Of a stretch of 64,000 bases of DNA, positions 45,819 through 54,553 are shown in pieces. Every line of letters starts with the position of its first letter. Within the stretch, counting starts at the first letter, position 1. The notes under the pieces are model-generated. The model was not told the origin of the DNA and did no database searches. It saw only the letters and a program-made list of their open reading frames with translations. Source of the DNA: Tolumonas auensis DSM 9187 (GTDB lineage Bacteria > Pseudomonadota > Gammaproteobacteria > Enterobacterales > Aeromonadaceae); NCBI RefSeq assembly GCF_000023065.1, contig NC_012691.1, positions 3,257,501-3,321,500 of the forward strand, in the 5' to 3' direction. The translations under genes were made by a program, and so were the position numbers.

Positions 45819-47879
45819 TTACGCTTCATCTTCTTCCGGTGCCGTTTCTTCCGGTTCCGTCAGCAGTTCGTCCATCAGTTCATGCTCGGATTCTGCCAGC
45901 ACTTCCTTCGTGACCGGTGCTGCCGCAGACGGCAACTCGGTTGGGATCGCCACCAGCGTGCGGGTTGCTTCGATCGCATCCTGCAATTTCACCTGAATGG
46001 TCTGACCTAACTCGTAGTGAATTTCACCATCAAGATAAGCCCGGCCTTCGTCATGGTTGCAGACGAAACGCTTGCGGTCTTTCAGGATCAGGCTGCCCGG
46101 AATGAAGCACACGGCACCATTTTCCAGCAGACGCACTTTCAGACCACTGCGCATCACATCCATGATTTCCGCATCAAATACCTGCTGTGAAGCCACGGCC
46201 GGTAACAGGAAGCGGGCATATAACCAGTCGCCGATATCGCGCTCCGCCATGCGGTTGCTACGACGTGACAGACTCAACGCATCGGTCAGCGCGGCATCGG
46301 CACGCACTGGCACTTCCTGCTGGCTGATAATCGCCTTCAGGATGCGGTGGTTGATCATGTCGCCGTATTTACGGATCGGGGACGTCCAGGTCGCGTAATG
46401 GCTCAAACCTAAGCCGAAATGCGGGCCCGGTTCCGCCGACATCAGCGAGTAGGTCTGGAAACGACGGATACGGTTGTCCAGATAGCTGGTTGGTTGCGCA
46501 TCCAGCCAGTGACGCAACTGGCAGAAGCCCGGCAGCGTCAGCAGCGTTTCGTCAGTCAGCGGCGCTTCGTGCAGCTGCAGTAATTCCTGCACGCCTTTGA
46601 ATTTCTCAACATCCAGACCGGCATGCACGTTGAAAATGCCATAACCCGGCTGAGCGGCAAGGAAATCACCGGCGCACTGGTTGGCGGCAATCATCGATTC
46701 TTCCACGATCTTGTTCGCACTGCGGCGGAATGAGGCGTGGATCGCCACCACTTCACCGGCTTCGTTCAGTTCGAAATCGTAGTCCGGACGGTCTTTAAAC
46801 AGAATGGCGTGCTCTTTGCGCCAGGTCTGACGCGCGGTGGTTGCCGCGTGCAACAGTTCGATCTGTTCGACGATGACTGGTGCCGGATCGAACCCTTCTG
46901 CACTGCCGTTTTCCAGCCAGTCGGACAGCTGATCATAAATCAGACGACCTTGTGAGCGGATATTCGCGGCAAAGAAACGCGGCTCCGGTAACAGCTCACC
47001 GGCTGCCGTGATCAGCATTTCACAGCACAGTGCCGGACGCTCTTCACCTTCATGCAGTGAACACAGCTCGTCACTCAAGTGACGCGGGATCATCGGAATG
47101 TTGCGGCCCGGCAGATAGACGGTAAACGCGCGTTTTGCGGCTTCCAGATCCAGCGCACTACCCGGCTCGATATACGCGGTCGGATCGGCAATCGCCACCA
47201 GCATTTTCCAGCCGTCAGCGGTTTTTTCTACATATAAGGCATCGTCCATATCGCGGGTCGATTCACCGTCGATAGTGACAAACGGCAGCGCAGTCAGATC
47301 TTCACGGGTCAGACCTTCCTCACGCAGTTGCCATTCCTGCTCAATGTCCGGGGCACAACGCGGCAGATCATGGCGACGTAACACCACCCACCACGGCGCT
47401 TCCGGATCGTTGTTATGCGTCACATATTCGGTAATTTCAGCGAAATGGCCACTGGCATCACTCATGCCGTGACGTTTCAGATTGGCAATGACCCAATCGC
47501 CTTCTTTGAACTGCTTTTCATCCAGTCCTTTCATCGGGCGTGCTTTGATCGCGTCTTTCATGACCGGATGGTCCGGCACCACGAACAGGCGATCTTTGAT
47601 CACTTTAATGCGGGCCACGAAGCGGGTCAGGAACGGGGTGACCAGTGATTCCGGCTCAGCCTGTTCTTTACCATTTTCAGCGCGGATGACGGCGATAATC
47701 CGGTCACCGTGCATTACTCGCTTCATCTGCTGTGGTGCAATGAAGTAGCTTTCACCCCGGTGATCGGTTTCCAGAAAGCCGAAGCCACGGTCAGAGGCGC
47801 GAACGACCCCTTCTTTTTTCGGCAGATTGTCGCGAAGCTGCTGCTTGAGCTGCGCCAGTAACGGGTTATCTTGAAACAT
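45819..47879 (-). CDS. rnb: Exoribonuclease II with acidic C-terminal extension
   Basis: RNase II degrades RNA from the 3' end. The 686-residue protein has two cold-shock domains (RGFGFLETD near residue 31), the RNB catalytic domain with the metal aspartates in TIDGESTRDMDDALYV (about residues 200-216) and YATWTSPIRKYGDMINHR, and a C-terminal S1 domain. It is closer to Rnb than to RNase R in length and start (MFQDNPLLAQLKQQL). Compared with E. coli Rnb (644 residues) it has an extra tail of about 40 residues, very acidic, ending EEDEA. Confidence 0.94.
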   Translation of the reverse strand: MFQDNPLLAQLKQQLRDNLPKKEGVVRASDRGFGFLETDHRGESYFIAPQQMKRVMHGDRIIAVIRAENGKEQAEPESLVTPFLTRFVARIKVIKDRLFVVPDHPVMKDAIKARPMKGLDEKQFKEGDWVIANLKRHGMSDASGHFAEITEYVTHNNDPEAPWWVVLRRHDLPRCAPDIEQEWQLREEGLTREDLTALPFVTIDGESTRDMDDALYVEKTADGWKMLVAIADPTAYIEPGSALDLEAAKRAFTVYLPGRNIPMIPRHLSDELCSLHEGEERPALCCEMLITAAGELLPEPRFFAANIRSQGRLIYDQLSDWLENGSAEGFDPAPVIVEQIELLHAATTARQTWRKEHAILFKDRPDYDFELNEAGEVVAIHASFRRSANKIVEESMIAANQCAGDFLAAQPGYGIFNVHAGLDVEKFKGVQELLQLHEAPLTDETLLTLPGFCQLRHWLDAQPTSYLDNRIRRFQTYSLMSAEPGPHFGLGLSHYATWTSPIRKYGDMINHRILKAIISQQEVPVRADAALTDALSLSRRSNRMAERDIGDWLYARFLLPAVASQQVFDAEIMDVMRSGLKVRLLENGAVCFIPGSLILKDRKRFVCNHDEGRAYLDGEIHYELGQTIQVKLQDAIEATRTLVAIPTELPSAAAPVTKEVLAESEHELMDELLTEPEETAPEEDEA

Positions 47880-47957
47880 GCTCTTCTAATCCTGTCAGGA
47901 AAACCTGACGACTATACGGATTTAACCAGGGGAAACCAAGCAGGTTTCCCCGCTGGC

Positions 47958-49376
47958 TCAGACCGGTAACTGAATTTCTGCCAGCAGGCCACCCTCCGGC
48001 GCATTCGTCAGACGCAATTCACCGCCATGCTGATGGATCAGTGTGCGGGCAATCGCCAGTCCCAGTCCGACACTGCCATCTTCCGTGTTACGGGCGGTAT
48101 CCAGCCGGTAAAAGGGCTTAAATACGCTCTCCAGCTGTTCTTCCGGAATGCCCTCCCCGTGGTCACGGACCCGGATCAGCAGCGCGTCCGGCGTCTCTTC
48201 CAGCGAGACTTCGGCATCCCCGGCATACTTCAGGGCATTGTTGATTAAATTCTGTAACACCCGGCGCAGCACTTCCGGCCGGCACTGATAAACCCGTTTG
48301 CCTTCGGCATTGCAAATCACCGGCTGACCATTGTCTTCATAATCATCACACAGGCTGTGCAGCAAGCTGACCAGATCCACCGGCCGGCTGGCTTCGCCAT
48401 GATGTTCATCGCGGGCAAAGCTTAAGGTGGCGTGCAGCATATTTTCCATCTGTGCCAGTGTCTGCAGCATGCGATCCCGATCATCGCCTTCCGGCAGGAA
48501 CTCACAACGCAGCCGCAGACTGGTCAGCGGGGTACGTAAATCATGTGAAATCGCGGCCAGCATCTGGGTGCGATCCTGCACAAAACGATTGAGGCGTAAC
48601 TGCATACGGTTAAATGCGGCCAGAGTTTCTGTCACTTCCAGCGGGCCGGTTTCATTTAACGGCGGAATGGCATCACCACGGCCAAACTGTTCGGCCTGTT
48701 GTGCCAGCAATTTCAGCGGCCGGGTGGTACGGCGCAGTAACACGAACAATACGGCACCGATCAGCAATGCCACCAGCAACAAACTCAGGAGGGAACGCAG
48801 TGACCAGGTCGGCGGCTCCCGATCGGCCAGTGAACTGAAATTCAGCCAGCGGCCATCCACCAGCTCAATCGCGCCATACATCCGTACATCCCGCTGCCAT
48901 AACGGTGGCGGCCGGTTATTGCCATCCCGCCCCTGCTTATCACGCACTTGCTGATGCATTTGCTGGAACATGGTGGGCGGCGGCATATTGCTGACCCGCT
49001 CAGCACTGATCTGAATACTGAGATTGCCGGGATAATCCAGCAGATGGCGGAAAATGGTTTCATATTGATCATTGTGTTCGCTGGGGGATAACGGTACGTC
49101 CTGAATCCGCATCATCAGCGTTTCACTGCGGCTGGCGCGCAAAATTTCTTCATGCAGCTGGGCCGGCGAGCTGCTGAGCAGACGCACCACCGAGGAGAGA
49201 CGGATCATGGCATTGCGGCTGTTGACCAGCCCCAGCGCTTCATCCCGTTCGGAACGATAGATCTGCAGCCCCAGCACCTGTGCCAGGATCAGCCCGGCCA
49301 GTGCCAGCAATAAAATCTGTGCGGTAATGCTTTGTGGCAACCAGCGGCGCCAGAAGGATGGCAGTTCAACTGTCAT
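47958..49376 (-). CDS. Two-component sensor histidine kinase, EnvZ/OmpR type
   Basis: The 472-residue inner-membrane kinase has two helices (about residues 19-39 and 193-214) bounding a periplasmic domain of about 150 residues, then a HAMP domain, a HisKA domain with phospho-histidine H278 in SHDLRTPLTSLRLR, and an ATPase domain with NLINNALKYA, DHGEGIP and VGLGLAIA. The periplasmic part contains PPPTMFQQMHQQ with several methionines and histidines. The ATG at 49376 overlaps the response regulator gene and is preceded by AGGT. The signal is unknown. It resembles EnvZ in the core, but the sensor region does not. Confidence 0.9.
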   Translation of the reverse strand: MTVELPSFWRRWLPQSITAQILLLALAGLILAQVLGLQIYRSERDEALGLVNSRNAMIRLSSVVRLLSSSPAQLHEEILRASRSETLMMRIQDVPLSPSEHNDQYETIFRHLLDYPGNLSIQISAERVSNMPPPTMFQQMHQQVRDKQGRDGNNRPPPLWQRDVRMYGAIELVDGRWLNFSSLADREPPTWSLRSLLSLLLVALLIGAVLFVLLRRTTRPLKLLAQQAEQFGRGDAIPPLNETGPLEVTETLAAFNRMQLRLNRFVQDRTQMLAAISHDLRTPLTSLRLRCEFLPEGDDRDRMLQTLAQMENMLHATLSFARDEHHGEASRPVDLVSLLHSLCDDYEDNGQPVICNAEGKRVYQCRPEVLRRVLQNLINNALKYAGDAEVSLEETPDALLIRVRDHGEGIPEEQLESVFKPFYRLDTARNTEDGSVGLGLAIARTLIHQHGGELRLTNAPEGGLLAEIQLPV

Positions 49377-50091
49377 GCCGGACCTCGGCACTGAACATAT
49401 AGCCACCGCCCCAGACGGTTTTAATCAGTTCCGGTTTTTTCGGATCCACTTCCAGTTTGCGCCGCAGGCGGCTGACCAGGGTGTCAATCGCCCGATCGAA
49501 TGCCTGCGCTTCACGTCCCCGGGCCATATCCAGTAACTGATCCCGGCTCAGTACCCGCTTCGGCCGTTCCAGAAAGACTTTCAGCAGATCAAATTCCGCC
49601 GTGGAAAGGCTGATCGCCACGCCGTGCTCGTCGACCAGCTCACGCCGGGCCAGATCCAGCTGCCAGTGATCAAAATGCAACCGCTCCGGCAGTTCTTCCT
49701 GCGAATCCGGCATCAGATTGGCTCGCCGCAACACAGCGCGAATACGGGCCAGCAGTTCCCGCGGATTAAACGGTTTCGCCAGATAATCATCCGCCCCCAT
49801 CTCCAGACCGATAATCCGATCCATCTCCTCACCCATCGCAGTCAGCATCACCACCGGCAGTGAAGAGCGGGCACGCAGATCGCGGCACAACGTCAGACCA
49901 TCCTCGCCCGGCAACATCAGGTCGAGCACCAGCAGGGTAAAATGGCCATTTTCCAGCAAACGCTTCATCTCCTTGCCGTCACGGGCACAGGTGACCTTGA
50001 AGCCATGTTGCTCCAGAAAACGTTTCAACAAATCACGTATATCGGCGTGGTCATCAACCACCAGAATATGGGGCAGGGTCGGCTGGTTCAT
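49366..50091 (-). CDS. OmpR-family response regulator
   Basis: The 241-residue regulator has a receiver domain with D13/D14, phospho-acceptor D57 in LVLDLMLPGEDG, and the lysine in DYLAKPFNPRELLARIRAVLRR. A winged-helix DNA-binding domain follows with SRDQLLDMARGRE and a C-terminal VWGGGYMF. It is strikingly like OmpR in the receiver and linker. The ATG at 50091 begins the domain directly; the frame is open to 50151 without a family match. The kinase gene overlaps its end by 11 bases, so they are coupled. The target is unknown, but the divergent gene at 50277 is the obvious candidate. Confidence 0.9.
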   Translation of the reverse strand: MNQPTLPHILVVDDHADIRDLLKRFLEQHGFKVTCARDGKEMKRLLENGHFTLLVLDLMLPGEDGLTLCRDLRARSSLPVVMLTAMGEEMDRIIGLEMGADDYLAKPFNPRELLARIRAVLRRANLMPDSQEELPERLHFDHWQLDLARRELVDEHGVAISLSTAEFDLLKVFLERPKRVLSRDQLLDMARGREAQAFDRAIDTLVSRLRRKLEVDPKKPELIKTVWGGGYMFSAEVRHDS

Positions 50092-50169
50092 GCAGGCTCC
50101 TTGAAAGCGCGTGACGTCAGTATATAAAGTTGCGTAAGGAATGTATGGCAAATTATGTCAACGGGCTAA

Positions 50170-50222
50170 TCTGGCACAGACTGTTACAAAATAGCCTGTT
50201 TCTGGCACAGCGTTGCAACATT
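50170..50222. promoter_or_regulatory. Two direct repeats, likely response-regulator sites
   Basis: TCTGGCACAG occurs at 50170-50179 and again at 50201-50210, 31 bases apart, about three helical turns. Each is followed by a related sequence (ACTGTTACAA and CGTTGCAACA). They lie between the divergent response-regulator gene and the periplasmic-protein gene. Paired direct repeats on the same DNA face are typical of OmpR-family regulators. The link to this regulator is inferred. Confidence 0.5.
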
Positions 50223-50276
50223 TATGGTCTGTAATGATAGTGCAGAAACGAATTAATGAGAGATAGGAGAAATATC

Positions 50277-50642
50277 ATGTTAACACGCAAACAAGCTCTG
50301 CTGACCTTAGCGCTGATGACCAGTCTGCCAGTTGCTGGCTGGGCGGCCACTGAAGCAGCCAGCGCTGCGGCTCCGACAACTCCGGTAGTACAACCATGTC
50401 CGTTCGGTGGTCCGGATGGTAACGGTCCTGGCATGATGCGTCAGGGTAAAATGATGATGGGCCGTGATGGCGGTCACCACGGCATGAAACGGATGCACAA
50501 TACTGAACAGCTGCAGACTCAGCTGGATGAGATCAAAGATCCAAAAGTAAAAGCCAAATTTGTGGAAATGTTGAAAGCCCGTCTGGCTTACGAAGAAGCC
50601 CAGATCGAATCTACCAAAGCGTTCCTTGATAAACAGAAGTAA
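50277..50642 (+). CDS. Periplasmic Met/His-rich small protein
   Basis: The 121-residue protein has a signal peptide (about residues 1-23, ending VAGWA). A segment rich in glycine, methionine and histidine follows (GPGMMRQGKMMMG, then RDGGHHGMKRMHN, about residues 47-76), and then a helical tail (LQTQLDEIKDPKVKAKFVEML). The mix of a Met/His patch and helices recalls small metal-binding or Spy/CpxP-like stress proteins, but it lacks the LTxxQ motifs of Spy. AGGAGA precedes the ATG at 50277. It is divergent from a two-component system that probably controls it. The function is not known. Confidence 0.75.
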   Translation: MLTRKQALLTLALMTSLPVAGWAATEAASAAAPTTPVVQPCPFGGPDGNGPGMMRQGKMMMGRDGGHHGMKRMHNTEQLQTQLDEIKDPKVKAKFVEMLKARLAYEEAQIESTKAFLDKQK

Positions 50643-50672
50643 TTAGTAAGTCCATATATTTTGCGCCTCTTT

Positions 50673-52748
50673 TTACTGCTCTTCCCCACTGCACCCCGGT
50701 GGAGAGAGCAGTCTTTTTACCACTCGTCTTAACTGCTGTACAACTGCCTTCTGCCCCGCTAACTGATGCTGCTCTGCCAGCCACGCCCACGACTTTCCCT
50801 GCCAGAATCGTTGTATCAATAGTGCCGCCATAGCCGCCGGCAATTGCGCCAATTCCCCGGCAGACACCTGCATCGCCCGCGTGACAGCCGGCCAACTGTG
50901 ATCCGGTGAACGGTGATGATCGGTAAACGCCAGTAAATCCTGTTGTTCCTGTGCCGTTAACGGCTCACTCGTTGCCGGCTGTAATAACGGCAAAACAATA
51001 TCAGCGGCTAAATCATTCAGAATATGCGCCAGCCAGACCGGCAGGTGCTGCTGAAACTGCTGTTGCCATGCGCTGAGTTGCGGCTGTAATTCCGGCCGCA
51101 GCGCCGTCAGCAAGACCGCCGCATGACAACCGGTAGCAACGTCCTTGCTTAACCCCAGTCTGACCGCCTGCCAGCCCTGTTTACGCCAGAAATGCAGTAA
51201 TTCCGGTGTGGCGGCAAACGAGCAGCCCAGAAAATCGGCATGCAAAAGGTAATGCGCCGTCAGTGCTGCAATGAAGCGCCCGCCCTGTCCCTGTTGCTGA
51301 CAGGCAGGATGGATGGCAATCCGCATCACGCGCAGATAACGATAGCCGGCGGCAGCAAGATATCCGCAGTGCGCCAGCAGCGTTTGCGGTAACAGCTGTC
51401 CGCGGGGACGACGACGTCCGGCCCGGATCTGTTCCGCCAGTGCGGCATCAATCGGCCCTTCGCGCATTAACAGGGCGACCCCATAGATGGCCACCTCATC
51501 GCGCCACAGCCAGATCTCAATATCCGGACAATCCAGCAGCAAGCGCAGATCGGTCGGTGAAGTCTGGTAATGCGCCAGGATCAGCAGCCCGAATAACTGC
51601 CGCAGCAGGTCTTCATCCTGCAATAATTGCGCGGAGGTGATCTGTTCCGCTTTCAGCGCTGACGTGGGCGCCGGCGGTTCGCAGGCATCCGCATCCAGTA
51701 ACAGAATGCGGGCCAGCAGTGGTTCCAGCGGATCACTGGCAGCCCAGCGCAGCGGTGCTGTTAATGTGACTTGCTGCCATTGCGGCCACTGGCTGGCCAG
51801 CCAGCGGCACATCCGTAATTCAAAACCATGCCCTGAGCCTTCATAGCCATGAATGGTGGTTGCATAAACCACGCGCTGATACCGCTGCTGCAGTTGGCGC
51901 AATAATGCGGCCGGAATGGCAGCGGCTTCGTCAATCAGCAGCAGATCGGCCGGGATATCCTGCTCCAGCAAAGCCTCGGGACTGTAAAAAAACAGCGCCG
52001 GATGCTGACCGGAATGCTGCAGTAAGGTGCGCGCCGATTGCTGCGAGGGCGCGGTGACGATGATGCGTTTACCCTGCGCCAGCAGTTGCTGCGCCGCCAA
52101 GCCAAGGGCCGCTGACTTGCCGCGGCCGCGATCCGCCATCACCACCAGTGGATACGGTCTGGCGGCCATTGCACAAGCCAGTACCGCCTCACGGGCATGA
52201 TGCTGTTCGGTACTGAGACAACCGGTGCGATCAGGAATAATCTGCCACTCTGCCGCCGGTAGTTCCGGCAGCGGATGGTGTAACGTGCCACTGCTGAGAT
52301 CCCAGTGCCAGACTGAACCATCCTGCGTCAGCAAGCGCTGCAGCCGTTGCAGAAAATGCGGATAACAGCGCGTCACCTCTTCCGGCTGAGACACATAACG
52401 CCGGTAGTCCGGATCGGCAAACTGCGGCCAGTCCGCCAGTGGCGGCATAAGTAACACCAGCAGACCACCGGCACGCACGGTGCCACCCACCGCACCCAGC
52501 ATATCCGGCGACAGCCCGCAGAACGCGTTCAGAATGACCAGCGGATACTCCTGCCCCAGCCACGACATCGTATGCTGCATCGGTTGCGACATCACGCTGT
52601 CCGGGCCGTTGCCCAGCCACAGTCCGCCACTTAGCCACAGTTGTTCTGCATGTTGCTGACAGGCAAGTTCTTCCCCCGTCAGCAACAACAGCCGGCGCTC
52701 ACCGCGATGCAGCAGACGCGCATAATGTTCAGCAAACAAGTGGGACAT
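50673..52748 (-). CDS. tmcA: tRNA(Met) cytidine acetyltransferase
   Basis: TmcA makes N4-acetylcytidine at the wobble position of elongator tRNA-Met, using acetyl-CoA and ATP. The 691-residue protein has an N-terminal domain, an RNA-helicase-like ATPase with Walker A ADRGRGKSA (204-212) and DEAA (273-276), and a GNAT domain with MRIAIHPACQQQGQGGRF near residue 510. The C-terminal part contains LGLSKDVATGCHAAVLL and the tail binding region. The ATG at 52748 follows AGGAAAG; an open frame to 52820 is ignored. E. coli TmcA has 671 residues. Confidence 0.95.
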   Translation of the reverse strand: MSHLFAEHYARLLHRGERRLLLLTGEELACQQHAEQLWLSGGLWLGNGPDSVMSQPMQHTMSWLGQEYPLVILNAFCGLSPDMLGAVGGTVRAGGLLVLLMPPLADWPQFADPDYRRYVSQPEEVTRCYPHFLQRLQRLLTQDGSVWHWDLSSGTLHHPLPELPAAEWQIIPDRTGCLSTEQHHAREAVLACAMAARPYPLVVMADRGRGKSAALGLAAQQLLAQGKRIIVTAPSQQSARTLLQHSGQHPALFFYSPEALLEQDIPADLLLIDEAAAIPAALLRQLQQRYQRVVYATTIHGYEGSGHGFELRMCRWLASQWPQWQQVTLTAPLRWAASDPLEPLLARILLLDADACEPPAPTSALKAEQITSAQLLQDEDLLRQLFGLLILAHYQTSPTDLRLLLDCPDIEIWLWRDEVAIYGVALLMREGPIDAALAEQIRAGRRRPRGQLLPQTLLAHCGYLAAAGYRYLRVMRIAIHPACQQQGQGGRFIAALTAHYLLHADFLGCSFAATPELLHFWRKQGWQAVRLGLSKDVATGCHAAVLLTALRPELQPQLSAWQQQFQQHLPVWLAHILNDLAADIVLPLLQPATSEPLTAQEQQDLLAFTDHHRSPDHSWPAVTRAMQVSAGELAQLPAAMAALLIQRFWQGKSWAWLAEQHQLAGQKAVVQQLRRVVKRLLSPPGCSGEEQ

Positions 52749-52881
52749 AGGGCTTTCCTGATCTCTTTTGGGCGATTGTAGCCGGTTTTGCAGATTGTAT
52801 CCGGCCCGGATGGATGACACAGAAGCGAAACGGACGGAAATCCCCTACAATAAGCAACAGCATAATGAATGAGGACAGATT

Positions 52882-53439
52882 GTGGCAAAAATTGCAGTTT
52901 TTCTGGATCGGGACGGCGTGATTAATCAGGACACAGGTTATGTATCCTGTGTGGATGACTTCCATTTTATTGATGGTGCTATTGAGGCATTGCAGATCCT
53001 GAAGCAAAAGGGCTATTGCCTGGTGCTGGTAACCAATCAGTCGGGTATCGCCCGGGGTTATTTCAGTGAAAAGCAATTTATGCACCTGACCGAATGGATG
53101 GACTGGTCGCTGGCCGACCACGATGTCGATCTCGATGGTATCTATTATTGTCCGCACCACCCGACCGAGGGTGAAGAACCTTATCGTCAGGCGTGTGACT
53201 GTCGTAAGCCGGCACCCGGTATGTTGCTGGATGCCGCGAAAGATCTGGCGATTGATTTGGCAAACTCTTACATGGTGGGAGATAAAGCGGCGGATTTACA
53301 GGCAGCTAAAGCGGCAGGTGTCAGCCATAAGATCCTGGTTCGTACCGGTAAAGCCGTGACCGAAGAAGCACAGGCACTGGCTGATGAAGTGCAGGATTCA
53401 TTACTGACCTTTGCGAAGTCGGTGCCGGCGGTAAACTAA
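52882..53439 (+). CDS. gmhB: D-glycero-beta-D-manno-heptose 1,7-bisphosphate 7-phosphatase
   Basis: GmhB removes the 7-phosphate in the ADP-heptose pathway of lipopolysaccharide core synthesis. The 185-residue HAD-superfamily enzyme has the nucleophile motif FLDRDGVI (D9, D11), [12 protein letters not shown], the zinc loop YYCPHHP to CDCRKP with its cysteines and histidine, and [12 protein letters not shown]. The start is a GTG preceded by GAGGA. A perfect hairpin follows the stop. In E. coli this gene precedes an rRNA operon; none is seen here. Confidence 0.95.
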   Translation: MAKIAVFLDRDGVINQDTGYVSCVDDFHFIDGAIEALQILKQKGYCLVLVTNQSGIARGYFSEKQFMHLTEWMDWSLADHDVDLDGIYYCPHHPTEGEEPYRQACDCRKPAPGMLLDAAKDLAIDLANSYMVGDKAADLQAAKAAGVSHKILVRTGKAVTEEAQALADEVQDSLLTFAKSVPAVN

Positions 53440-53484
53440 GGCGGGAATGGAGAAAGACAACTTTTTCCGGCTGCCAGAAATGAC

Positions 53485-53508
53485 TTGAGCTTGCCAAGGC
53501 AAGCTCAA
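53485..53508. terminator. Hairpin downstream of gmhB
   Basis: TTGAGCTTGCC and GGCAAGCTCAA form a perfect 11-bp dyad with a 2-base centre. No T run follows. Confidence 0.6.
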
Positions 53509-53551
53509 TCTGATTACACACTATCTATCCCGCTGCTTTCTACAGCTTATG

Positions 53552-53575
53552 AACCGAGGTATCGGTTTTTATTTT
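53552..53575 (+). terminator. Second, T-rich terminator downstream of gmhB
   Basis: AACCGA and TCGGTT pair around GGTA and run directly into TTTTTATTTTAT. Confidence 0.65.
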
Positions 53576-53653
53576 ATCTGCAACACCACAACATGCTTCA
53601 GATGAGGCCAATATAGGGATTTTTTTGCAATTTGCAAATCAACTTCCGAATTT

Positions 53654-53669
53654 GGTGACGCGGGTCACA
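53654..53669. promoter_or_regulatory. CRP-like palindrome upstream of dsbA
   Basis: GGTGA and TCACA flank six bases (CGCGGG), with a perfect GTGA/TCAC core. It is about 180 bases before dsbA. The match is to the general CRP consensus and no promoter is visible to confirm it. Confidence 0.3.
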
Positions 53670-53851
53670 AAAAATGACACTATTGAGTCCGTTTTTTCCT
53701 CTGCACTACTTTCTCAGCGATCGTCGCTGGCAAGACCTGCACGGAATCAGCAAGACAATCATTCGATCGGAATTGACGAACGGAAAAGGAGTGAATAGTC
53801 TTGGCGCACAACACCATGATTTTATCACTCCACCCTGATACGGAACCCAAT

Positions 53852-54460
53852 ATGAAAAAAATGTTTGTGTTGTTAGCTGGTCTGTTGATTGCGCCTTTTT
53901 TACAGGCAGCACCGGAATTTAAAGAAAACGTAAACTATGAGGTGATTCGCCAGACGAACACACCGAAACCGGAAGTGATGGAGTTCTTCTCTTACTATTG
54001 CCCGCACTGCTATCAGTTTGAACCTATCATGGCTGAACTGAAAAAGCAGTTGCCTGCGGATGTCGCCTTCAAACGTACGCCGGTTGCATTTCTGGGTAAA
54101 GAGATGGGTCCTGAACTGCAGCGCGCTTATGCTGTCGCTGACCTGCTGAAAGCCGAAGATAAAGTCACGCCGGTACTCTTTCAGCGTATTCAGACCGAAC
54201 GTAATCCGCCACAAAACCGGGCGGATGTGCGCGCACTGTTTGAACAGGCCGGGGTAGATGGCAAGGATTTTGATGGTGCCATCGACAGCTTCGCGGTCAC
54301 CGGCATGGTCGCGCAGTATGATCGCAATACCGGCAGCATGAATATCCGTGCCGTACCGTCTACTGTCGTGAACGGTAAATACCTGGTAAAAACCGAAGGT
54401 ATCAAGAGCACTGAAGAGTTTATCGCGCTGGTTAAGTTCCTGCTGGCGAAGAAAGATTAA
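53852..54460 (+). CDS. dsbA: Thiol:disulfide interchange protein DsbA
   Basis: DsbA introduces disulfide bonds into exported proteins and is reoxidised by DsbB. The 202-residue protein has a signal peptide (about residues 1-19, MKKMFVLLAGLLIAPFLQA), a thioredoxin fold with the active site CPHC (C50, C53), a helical insert and the cis-proline loop AVPSTVV near residue 170. The ATG at 53852 is chosen because it gives a normal signal peptide, but its ribosome site is weak. An upstream TTG at 53801 in the same frame has a stronger one and would add 17 polar residues. In E. coli dsbA follows srkA; here it stands alone. Confidence 0.93.
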   Translation: MKKMFVLLAGLLIAPFLQAAPEFKENVNYEVIRQTNTPKPEVMEFFSYYCPHCYQFEPIMAELKKQLPADVAFKRTPVAFLGKEMGPELQRAYAVADLLKAEDKVTPVLFQRIQTERNPPQNRADVRALFEQAGVDGKDFDGAIDSFAVTGMVAQYDRNTGSMNIRAVPSTVVNGKYLVKTEGIKSTEEFIALVKFLLAKKD

Positions 54461-54479
54461 TCGCTCTTCACCGGATACC

Positions 54480-54511
54480 AATAAGCCTCCGCTTGCGGAG
54501 GCTTATTTTTT
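54480..54511 (+). terminator. Rho-independent terminator of dsbA
   Basis: AATAAGCCTCCG and CGGAGGCTTATT form a perfect 12-bp stem around CTTG, followed by TTTT. Confidence 0.88.
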
Positions 54512-54553
54512 AGCGGCAGAAGTTCAGTACTGCCGGACGGAATCAGTAATGCG

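Larger units (their letters stand above)
53440..53851. other. Intergenic region between gmhB and dsbA
   Basis: The 412 bases hold two terminator hairpins (53485-53508 and 53552-53575) and the dsbA promoter region, and no gene. A GTGA-N6-TCAC motif at 53655-53668 fits a CRP-type site, though its flank (GG rather than TG) is imperfect. AAAAGGAG at about 53788-53795 is a strong ribosome site, but it is placed for a TTG at 53801 and not for the dsbA start. I see no tRNA or rRNA. Confidence 0.55.

Noticed and set aside
47958-50091. Calling the two-component pair ompR-envZ
   Set aside because: The receiver and linker resemble OmpR, but the kinase sensor domain differs from EnvZ and the context (a Met/His-rich exported protein) does not match the usual ompB locus. 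I left the names open.
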